A stretch of DNA of 12,735 bases, from contig CAZJUG010000024.1 in the NCBI GenBank assembly GCA_964549155.1, positions 1 to 12,735 of the forward strand, written 5' to 3'. A program made the translations under genes and the position numbers. The stretch comes from CAKZRD01 sp964549155 (GTDB lineage: Archaea > Nanobdellota > Nanobdellia > Pacearchaeales > GW2011-AR1). The notes under the pieces are model-generated. The model had not been told where the DNA came from and did not search any database. It saw only the letters and a list, made by a program, of their open reading frames with translations. Shown here piece by piece: positions 9,201-12,735 of this stretch; position 1 is the first letter of the stretch; every line of letters starts with the position of its first letter.

Positions 9201-9509
9201 TCTACTTTCTTCATATTCAGAAATAATCTTATTGTCTAGTTCTTTTTTTATCTCGGAAGAACTATCCCTTATTTGGGTTTGATAAGACCTAGCCTTGCTT
9301 AGCATATCCATGGTTTGTTGGCTTGTACCTATCCCAATCAGAATCCTAATTTTCTCTACAGATTCTAGCTCCTTGTAAAGTCTAAAAAAACCACTCGGAT
9401 AAAAGTATCCCACTAAACAATCAAAGAACCGAGTATTCTTTATAAGCTGTTTAAAGAGATTTTCGAGATTATTCTCCCCTTCGTTTGTAATGAATGTAGG
9501 GTCTGCCAT
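6264..9509 (-). CDS. PLD-nuclease/SNF2-type helicase fusion
   Basis: A 1081-residue protein and first gene of the operon. Residues about 1-200 form a phospholipase D-like nuclease domain with one HKD-type motif: H136-A-K138, then G158-S-S-N161 within ISGSSNLTESGL, as in PLD-family restriction nucleases, which act as dimers. The rest is a superfamily 2, SNF2-like motor: Q259 (FKYQTDAV), Walker A DVVGLGKT (K286), Walker B DESH (360-363), motif III SATP (389-392), motif V DILAEGVNL (746-754) and motif VI QRVGRINR (774-781). A C-terminal extension (about 800-1081) has no recognised domain. It is expected to translocate on DNA using ATP and to cut it, with the downstream methyltransferase marking self DNA. 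The ATG has no Shine-Dalgarno site, consistent with a first gene on a short-leader transcript. It resembles the helicase parts of DISARM (DrmD) more than a type I HsdR. Confidence 0.9.
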   Translation of the reverse strand: MADPTFITNEGENNLENLFKQLIKNTRFFDCLVGYFYPSGFFRLYKELESVEKIRILIGIGTSQQTMDMLSKARSYQTQIRDSSSEIKKELDNKIISEYEESRENELDIEEGTRKFIEWINSGKLEIKAYPDQNIHAKLYIFTSKGEGFGDVGRVISGSSNLTESGLHRQFELNHVLKNKEDYDWALKHFERLWGSAIEVSDRFVQTIKTKTWINSDIPPYQLFLKFLYEYLRERIDEDQVKLSVDRFRPKDFIEFKYQTDAVKEAREKLLAYGGVFIADVVGLGKTYIATMLAKELESVDGINAGTLVIAPPVLLDENNPGSWPKAFYDFNVRGRFCSRGKLEDEGIKLAKEARTIIIDESHGFRNESTQMYEHLYRICKGKRVILVSATPLNNTPLDILAQLKLFQNVRKSTFPSPEVRDLEAFFKRLQYRLNGLDRQTNKEVYLEIIKDNAKQIRQKVLSHVMIRRTRDSIVKYYGKDMEKQGLKFPSIEDPEPIIYQFDEKLDKIFNETIDAIINQFHYSRYKPLTYLIDQTQLTNLEKGSQMNMGNFMKGVLLKRLESSFFAFKNSINRFITSYELFIKAYNSGHVYFSKKNINKILECIDSEDETQLQYLLDNEKAKDYPRYDNKGKELFKKTFILELEEDLNTLRKIKDSWAGIKSDPKLEEFVRRLKKDEILKQNKLIIFTESKETAEYLEASLTKAGIKKVKSFSSVSDNSLRREIINNFDARNPDKKTINILVTTDILAEGVNLHRSNVVINYDIPWNPTKLMQRVGRINRVDSKHDRIYTYNFFPAGPVNENIKLTEAAEAKINAFIEMLGNDAKLLTDEEIKSHDLFVRLNSSDAVKSEGESDDAELKWLIFLRNIRDHNQELYKKIINLPKKARTGRKSDKVKKSGVVTFFRKGNLKKIFLTDNLGKKIEIGGLREAVEFLECSESTKPSPIDKDYYGYIEHNKEAFDEVFEQEADKISGTGRSNEYKLINHIRTCISKSEDVSDDDLDYLQDVIQLINGEMDAHKTKKLTNLIVKARVENIEKVLSILKDEKDGIPPEYFEKNPINSADISGPKEVILSEYLIGEES

Positions 9510-9536
9510 TTTTATAGATTTCTTATATTTTCTTGC

Positions 9537-9545
9537 TTTTTATAT
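9537..9545 (-). promoter_or_regulatory. candidate box A promoter of the three-gene operon
   Basis: Read on the minus strand this is ATATAAAAA, centred about 32 bp before the helicase ATG, predicting a leader of roughly 5 bases. A second AT-rich candidate (TTATATATTG on the minus strand, about 9564-9573) lies further upstream and would give a longer leader. It is close to the insertion sequence's left end, so the IS may have altered distal control. Confidence 0.4.
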
Positions 9546-9589
9546 CTTACCCAAAGTGATACGCAATATATAACCCTATCTTAAAGATT

Positions 9590-9631
9590 CCGAAAGAAAT
9601 CTGCAGAGTTTAGTCTGCAGATGAATTTCGG
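9590..9631. repeat. left-end hairpin of the IS
   Basis: The arms at 9590-9606 and 9615-9631 pair at 14 of 17 positions: CCGAAA with TTTCGG outside, a 3-base internal mismatch, then TCTGCAG with CTGCAGA next to the 8-base loop AGTTTAGT. Imperfect subterminal hairpins of this kind are the DNA sites recognised by IS200/IS605 TnpA. Confidence 0.75.
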
Positions 9632-9662
9632 TAGATATTTATTTCTAAACATCTTTGATTTT

Positions 9663-9683
9663 ACGAGCTAGTTGCAGTCTCGT
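9663..9683 (+). promoter_or_regulatory. possible leader hairpin upstream of tnpA
   Basis: ACGAG and CTCGT can pair around an 11-base loop in the roughly 110-base stretch between the IS left hairpin and the tnpA start. A further short stem (TAGC/GCTA near 9696-9707) follows. IS200 elements are known for structured leaders that limit transposase translation. The stems here are short and could be chance. Confidence 0.25.
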
Positions 9684-9743
9684 GAACCATAAACTTAGCT
9701 GTGGCTATGCTTCTAACTAAATAAACCTATCGGAGACTAAAAA

Positions 9744-10172
9744 ATGGAAAATCAAATAGAGCTTAGCGAGAGCTATGAACAAAAATACGAACATTATCAA
9801 CACGCAGTTGGAACAATTATGTTGCACGTACAATGGTGCACAAAGTACAGATACAAAATGTTCAGAAAAGAAGAGAACAGAGCTTTGCTTTCCGCTTGCG
9901 TAAGAAGAGCTGCTTCAATGCATGAAATCAAGATAATTGAACTGAATGTTCAACCAGAACATGTGCATTGCATTGTTTTAGTGAAATTCAATTTATCTGT
10001 TTCAAAAGTTTTACAGTTATTGAAGGGAATTTCATCAAGGCTTTTCTTTCAACAAAAAGAAAAGGCAAGATTCAGATATCCTCGCGGACATTTGTGGAGC
10101 AGAGGTAATTTTGCTTCATCTGTTGGTTTTGTTCAGCTAGATGTTGTACAAAATTATGTGAAGAATCAGTGA
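9744..10172 (+). CDS. tnpA: IS200-like transposase TnpA (HUH Y1)
   Basis: A 142-residue Y1 transposase of the IS200/IS605 family, which cuts and rejoins single-stranded DNA at the element's hairpin ends as a dimer. The HUH metal-binding motif is H73-V-H75 (PEHVHCIV), and the nucleophile is Y138 in DVVQNYVKNQ near the C terminus. The opening AVGTIMLHVQWCTKYRYKMF matches the family's usual first strand. Length is normal and no frameshift is seen, so it may be active. The start is supported by GGAGA at 9732-9736, 7 bp upstream. The right-end hairpin follows 12 bp after the stop. It is a self-contained mobile gene unrelated to the flanking operon. Confidence 0.93.
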   Translation: MENQIELSESYEQKYEHYQHAVGTIMLHVQWCTKYRYKMFRKEENRALLSACVRRAASMHEIKIIELNVQPEHVHCIVLVKFNLSVSKVLQLLKGISSRLFFQQKEKARFRYPRGHLWSRGNFASSVGFVQLDVVQNYVKNQ

Positions 10173-10184
10173 TGTCCTAGGAAA

Positions 10185-10204
10185 CCGCACACTTCAGTGT
10201 GCGG
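10185..10204. repeat. right-end hairpin of the IS, containing the ArdC-like gene's stop codon
   Basis: A perfect 8-bp stem, CCGCACAC with GTGTGCGG, around the loop TTCA. Extra pairing of CCT with AGG outside the stem is possible with a bulge. On the minus strand the loop supplies the TGA (10194-10196) that ends the neighbouring gene. The same hairpin could aid transcription termination from either side. Confidence 0.75.
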
Positions 10205-11006
10205 AGGATGTCATATTTTCAGTTTCTAGGATTAGCTTCAAGGTTTTTTCAATGTCTGAGATTAAACTCAAAACGGCTTTGTTAATGTCTTGACCTTCTG
10301 AATATGCTTTCAAATATTCAAAAGCATTCCCTAGCCTGTCGGTTTTCTTCTGGGACATATAAACCAGAACAGCCGAGGCAAACTCTGCAACAATCTCTTT
10401 TTGTGCTTTAGTTCTCTTATTAAGAAGGCCTGTTCTGTCGTGGCTTGCATGGGCTAATTCATGAAAGAAAACCTCTTCTTCTGGGCTAGCCATATAAATC
10501 TTTTTTTCTGAAGGACTATAAGCCCCATATACTCCAGAACTAAAACCAGTTGATTCAACATTTAAGCCCCAGGATTTCGCAACATCTAAAAAGCGGAACT
10601 CTGGAAGAGGGAGGTTTTCATATTCTAAAGCCTGGCCTTCTGTGTCTTCTACTCTAAACACTGGAACAGGCCTAAAGCCAACAAGTCTTAAACGCTCCTC
10701 TTCTGAATCTTCTTTCTGTTTAACAATTAAAGGAGCTAGTATATAGAAGGCCTTAGTATTTGGTTTTAAATATCTTCCAGACATCTTCCAGGAAAGAAAG
10801 CCTCTGGCGTCTTGTGTACCATTTGCGAAAGCTATCAGTTTATTTCCTAGACTCCAAGAACTAAGCGGAATGTTTATTTCTGGATTTGTTAAAAGTGCGA
10901 TTGTCTGGGGAATGTTTCCAGATTGGAATAAATCCAGAATCTTTCCGATTGCATTGCTTATTCTTTCTTTCGATAAATTTTTATAGTTCTGTTGTTCTTG
11001 TTTCAT
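10194..11006 (-). CDS. ArdC-like antirestriction protein (ssDNA-binding plus zincin)
   Basis: A 270-residue ArdC-type protein. The N-terminal half (about 1-130; LSSWSLGNKLIAFANG, DARGFLSWKMSGRYLK) is the ssDNA-binding domain of the family. The C-terminal half is a zinc metallopeptidase-like domain with H182-E-L-A-H186 and a downstream acidic ligand candidate in QKEIVAEFA (E204 or E208). Plasmid ArdC binds single-stranded DNA and protects incoming DNA from restriction; homologues are common on mobile elements. Length is near normal, but residues 265-270 (MTSSAH) and the stop are encoded by the IS right end, so the original C terminus was replaced, probably with few residues lost. No Shine-Dalgarno site precedes the ATG. 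A TATA site at 11064-11073 and a strong inverted repeat lie upstream. Confidence 0.85.
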   Translation of the reverse strand: MKQEQQNYKNLSKERISNAIGKILDLFQSGNIPQTIALLTNPEINIPLSSWSLGNKLIAFANGTQDARGFLSWKMSGRYLKPNTKAFYILAPLIVKQKEDSEEERLRLVGFRPVPVFRVEDTEGQALEYENLPLPEFRFLDVAKSWGLNVESTGFSSGVYGAYSPSEKKIYMASPEEEVFFHELAHASHDRTGLLNKRTKAQKEIVAEFASAVLVYMSQKKTDRLGNAFEYLKAYSEGQDINKAVLSLISDIEKTLKLILETENMTSSAH

Positions 11007-11029
11007 TGTCTTGTTTTAGCGGACTAGAC

Positions 11030-11053
11030 AAGAGGAGGTTTCGGCCTCCTCTT
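11030..11053. repeat. perfect 9-bp inverted repeat upstream of the ArdC-like gene (operator or terminator)
   Basis: AAGAGGAGG and CCTCCTCTT flank a 6-base loop (TTTCGG), making it the strongest GC-rich palindrome in the window. On the plus strand it is followed by T-rich sequence, like an intrinsic terminator, but no plus-strand gene ends just before it. On the minus strand it sits where transcription from the TATA site should begin, so it could instead be a repressor operator. A second weaker pair, TTGTCT/AGACAA (11006-11011 and 11026-11031), lies between it and the ATG. Confidence 0.55.
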
Positions 11054-11063
11054 TTTGTTTACT

Positions 11064-11073
11064 TTTATATAAA
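11064..11073. promoter_or_regulatory. symmetric TATA box TTTATATAAA
   Basis: A self-complementary box A about 62 bp before the ArdC-like ATG. With archaeal spacing, minus-strand transcription would start near 11042, in the centre of the inverted repeat, leaving a leader of about 35 bases. Being symmetric, it could also fire on the plus strand. Confidence 0.4.
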
Positions 11074-11228
11074 TTGTTGTTACCAATTCTTTATAAAGCT
11101 TTCGGTTTTGGGGTGGGGTAAATTCACGGACACATTTTTCAGAAAGGGGTAATAGTGGTGTCAATAACCTATATAAGCCTAAAATTAAATAGTAACACCC
11201 ATATGTTCTGACTAAGAAAATACAAAGA

Positions 11229-11236
11229 TTTATAAA
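11229..11236 (+). promoter_or_regulatory. box A promoter for the 54-residue ORF
   Basis: TTTATAAA centred about 32 bp before the ATG at 11265, predicting a leader of about 6 bases. No Shine-Dalgarno site precedes that ATG, which fits the other first genes of this window. Confidence 0.4.
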
Positions 11237-11264
11237 GCCAATAATTCTTTATATGTTGTTACTA

Positions 11265-11429
11265 ATGGTATACATAACTAAGAAGAAAGTAGGAGGACAT
11301 GAATATTACTATTTGGTAGATGGTAAAAGGGTAGATGGTAAGGTAAAGCAAAAAATGTTAGCGTATATAGGGGATAAAGAAGCTCTAAGGCGGTTATATG
11401 AAAATATTAAAGGAAGGATTGAGGATTAG
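11265..11429 (+). CDS. 54-residue ORF like the N terminus of IS-type transposases
   Basis: A small ORF reading MVYITKKKVGGHEYYYLVDG and continuing with KRVDGKVKQKMLAYIGDKEA, then LRRLYENIKGRIED. The pattern (basic start, HEYYYLV, K.V.GKV.QK.LAYIG) matches the N-terminal segment of IS4/IS1634-like transposases and of small free-standing archaeal proteins of that type. No catalytic DDE part follows, because the frame stops after 54 residues. It may be a remnant of a lost transposase or an independent small protein. The conserved-looking pattern, a box A at proper distance and an intact frame argue it is coding. Its end overlaps the convergent DUF4145 gene by 23 bp. Confidence 0.6.
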   Translation: MVYITKKKVGGHEYYYLVDGKRVDGKVKQKMLAYIGDKEALRRLYENIKGRIED

Positions 11430-12087
11430 TTCTCCCATTAAAATTTCTGAGTATCTCTTTTTTGTTTTTTGATTCGTATAAGTAGTCTAACATCATCTCA
11501 ATAAGTTCTATTGCTGTTTTTAATTCGTAATCACCAAATAGCTTTAGTTCATGTAAAGCATTATTTCCGAGCAAACGGTTTTCATGAAGTGCTTCTGCAA
11601 ATTCAGTAGTAATTAATCCTTGATTTTTCAATTCGTTTATTTTATCCTTTAAGTCTCTTCCTTCGATTTTCTTATCTTGACAAACAGATTCAATAACGGC
11701 CCTAATGCCTCCTGCACAGAGAGTGGGCATTTCATAATTATAAGCATCAATTGTTTCTCTATAAATCCTTTGGATGTTTGCAGGAACACTACCAAACTGT
11801 TTAAGCTTTAATAAACGATACCCTATTTTTGGCCAGAATGTATATTCGGGTATTGCTTGAAGTACTCCATTTACTTCTTCCAAATTTAAGTCTTCGCTAA
11901 ACATATACGCCCTTCTTAAGAGAGGCGTTTCACATCCCATGCATTGAAAAAGTTCATACTCTGTAGATTCCCACATATCCGCACCAACATCCTCTTTTTT
12001 AATTTCGTGATTCCAAACTTTTTTATGATTGGTGGTTCTACCACAACAAGAACAAAGCAGTTTTTCTATCTTTATCTCTTCAACCAT
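11407..12087 (-). CDS. zinc-ribbon plus DUF4145 (HEPN-related) protein
   Basis: A 226-residue protein. The N terminus carries a likely zinc-binding module (cysteines 12, 14 and 15 in LLCSCCG, and C49/C52 in FQCMGC). Residues about 100-207 form a DUF4145 domain: VPANIQRIYRETIDAYNYEM, LCAGGIRAVIESVC, LKDKINELKNQGLIT, then ENRLLGNNALHEL. DUF4145 belongs to the HEPN superfamily; the R171-LLGNNAL-H179 pattern has a longer gap than the standard RNase motif, so activity is uncertain. Such proteins occur alone or attached to restriction and other defence proteins, and their exact role is unknown. An AT-rich box about 25 bp upstream (12109-12117) with no Shine-Dalgarno site suggests leaderless, independent transcription. 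It is not co-directional and contiguous with the main operon, so a shared function is unproven. Confidence 0.82.
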   Translation of the reverse strand: MVEEIKIEKLLCSCCGRTTNHKKVWNHEIKKEDVGADMWESTEYELFQCMGCETPLLRRAYMFSEDLNLEEVNGVLQAIPEYTFWPKIGYRLLKLKQFGSVPANIQRIYRETIDAYNYEMPTLCAGGIRAVIESVCQDKKIEGRDLKDKINELKNQGLITTEFAEALHENRLLGNNALHELKLFGDYELKTAIELIEMMLDYLYESKNKKEILRNFNGRTNPQSFL

Positions 12088-12108
12088 AAGAGAATGATAA
12101 CTCTTAAG

Positions 12109-12117
12109 TATTTTAAT
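12109..12117 (-). promoter_or_regulatory. candidate box A for the DUF4145 gene
   Basis: The minus strand reads ATTAAAATA, centred about 25 bp before the ATG at 12087, giving a leaderless transcript. A second AT-rich site (ATATATTC, about 12123-12130) lies upstream. The match to consensus is weak. Confidence 0.35.
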
Positions 12118-12141
12118 CTTTCGAATATATTCTACGGCTCA

Positions 12142-12735
12142 TTAAACCAACTCTAACTCAATTTCATTCGCCTTACTATCCATCTTTTGCATCCAAGCCA
12201 TCATATGATTTAACTTTTCTTTTAGGAGGGCGTTTTCTCTTTCTACACCAACTAAGCGATTCTCTATCTCTGTCTTGGTTACATCTATTAACAAATCTTC
12301 TTCTTGAATAGTGTCTCTCATTCCTAGAAGTTCTGAATAGTAATGAATCTTATCTGTTTTCTTCCAACCAAATCTATACTTCAATGCGGACTCAGTAGGG
12401 TATCTTGGAAGCCAATAACAGCAAGAGCAATGTCTAAAGTCATACATGCTTATATCACTATACTTCTTTCCTGCTAAAGTCTCTGTATCTCCGAATAAAC
12501 CAACAGCATATTTCTTCAGATTTCGATTAATAACCTCTGGACAGATCTCAAATAGATAATCATCTGGCTTTTTGTTTTTTACTTGAATATATTGTCTCAA
12601 TAACTCTGGACAAAGGAGTAGCTTAATCTTTCTAGAGAAAGAGTTCTTTTTATGCACTCTAATGTTAAGTTGTGTACAATCTTCATACAAATCAGAAACC
12701 TTAATCGGTAAGAGCTCTAATGGAGGTCTTAGTCC
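12142..12735 (-). CDS. tyrosine recombinase/integrase, C-terminal part (runs off the right edge)
   Basis: The C-terminal catalytic half of an archaeal-type tyrosine recombinase; 197 residues are visible and the frame stays open to the window end, so the N-terminal DNA-binding domain lies outside. Catalytic boxes are present: the first arginine in GLRPPLELL (third visible residue); box II YDFRH (R at about 101), where the usual H of HxxR is Y; FGW, with W replacing the H/W residue; and the nucleophile tyrosine in KIHYYSELLG (about 132-133), about 31 residues after box II, as expected. A charged helical, probably coiled-coil tail follows (TEIENRLVGVERENALLKEK). It would catalyse site-specific integration, excision or dimer resolution; domain and context favour a mobile-element integrase over chromosomal XerA. 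A TTG at 12690 is an in-frame codon inside the gene, not the likely start. Confidence 0.83.
   Translation of the reverse strand, partial: GLRPPLELLPIKVSDLYEDCTQLNIRVHKKNSFSRKIKLLLCPELLRQYIQVKNKKPDDYLFEICPEVINRNLKKYAVGLFGDTETLAGKKYSDISMYDFRHCSCCYWLPRYPTESALKYRFGWKKTDKIHYYSELLGMRDTIQEEDLLIDVTKTEIENRLVGVERENALLKEKLNHMMAWMQKMDSKANEIELELV

Larger units (their letters stand above)
9590..10207 (+). mobile_element. IS200-type insertion sequence (IS200/IS605 family), single gene
   Basis: A single-strand transposing element of about 0.6 kb, the usual size for IS200-like members. It contains a TnpA gene flanked by subterminal hairpins rather than terminal inverted repeats: an imperfect left hairpin at 9590-9631 and a perfect right hairpin at 10185-10204. 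No TnpB/IscB gene accompanies it. These elements insert 3' of a short target without target duplication. The outer ends are approximate because the cleavage sites, a few bases outside the hairpins, cannot be fixed from one copy. It lies between the helicase promoter and the 3' end of the ArdC-like gene, and its right end overlaps that gene. Confidence 0.8.

Noticed and set aside
1961..9509. Complete DISARM or BREX locus
   Set aside because: The window lacks genes resembling drmA, drmB, pglZ, brxC or brxL; only the helicase and methyltransferase themes are shared.
9510..9743. tRNA, riboswitch or CRISPR-like structure in the gap before tnpA
   Set aside because: The gap is accounted for by the helicase promoter region, the IS left hairpin and the tnpA leader; no cloverleaf or spaced repeats were seen.
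10886..11152. 88-residue plus-strand open frame over the ArdC-like start region
   Set aside because: It runs through the inverted repeat, the TATA site and the ArdC-like N terminus and has no recognised pattern.
11290..11320. GGAGG followed by ATG inside the 54-residue ORF
   Set aside because: The ATG is only 2 bases away, out of frame, and opens a frame of only six codons before a stop.
11944..12156. 70-residue plus-strand open frame opposite the DUF4145 N terminus
   Set aside because: Antisense to the zinc-ribbon coding sequence and its promoter; no independent support.

Overview
This 12.7 kb, AT-rich window looks archaeal. First genes of transcription units have TATA/box A-like sites about 25-32 bp before an ATG with no ribosome binding site (leaderless or short leaders), while downstream genes carry Shine-Dalgarno (SD) sites. 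The tyrosine recombinase at the right edge and the orphan 54-residue ORF also resemble archaeal mobile-element families. A small-genome (DPANN-type) or euryarchaeal host is plausible, but taxonomy cannot be fixed from the sequence alone. The content (restriction-like operon, transposon, antirestriction-type gene, integrase, several unknown small genes) marks an accessory or defence/mobile region.

Layout: (1) Positions 5-1557, plus strand: a RecB/Cas4-like PD-(D/E)XK nuclease overlapping by 4 bp a small protein with an ADP-ribosyltransferase-like pattern. (2) 1587-1871, minus: a 94-residue, possibly winged-helix protein with its own promoter. (3) 9509 down to 1961, minus: a tightly coupled three-gene operon (two 4-bp ATGA overlaps) encoding a phospholipase D (PLD)-nuclease/SNF2-type helicase fusion, a 1161-residue Eco57I/PglX-like adenine methyltransferase, and a HEPN-like protein with an R-x4-H motif. 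The last gene contains a near-perfect internal SD followed by an in-frame ATG, predicting a separate 59-residue product. (4) About 9590-10207: an IS200-type insertion sequence (lone TnpA with end hairpins). (5) 10194-11006, minus: an ArdC-like ssDNA-binding/zincin protein whose last residues are encoded by the IS right end. (6) 11007-11429: a regulatory region with a long perfect inverted repeat, then a 54-residue plus-strand ORF. (7) 11407-12087, minus: a zinc-ribbon plus DUF4145 protein. (8) 12142 to the right edge, minus: the C-terminal catalytic part of a tyrosine recombinase, open at the window end.

The main candidate system is the helicase-nuclease/methyltransferase/HEPN operon. It has the parts of a modification-dependent self/non-self system: a methyltransferase to mark host DNA, a translocating PLD nuclease to attack unmarked DNA, and a probable RNase that could act as a second, growth-arresting line of defence. 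It has parts in common with DISARM and BREX but, as seen here, lacks their core genes. The function is inferred from domains; no activity is shown.
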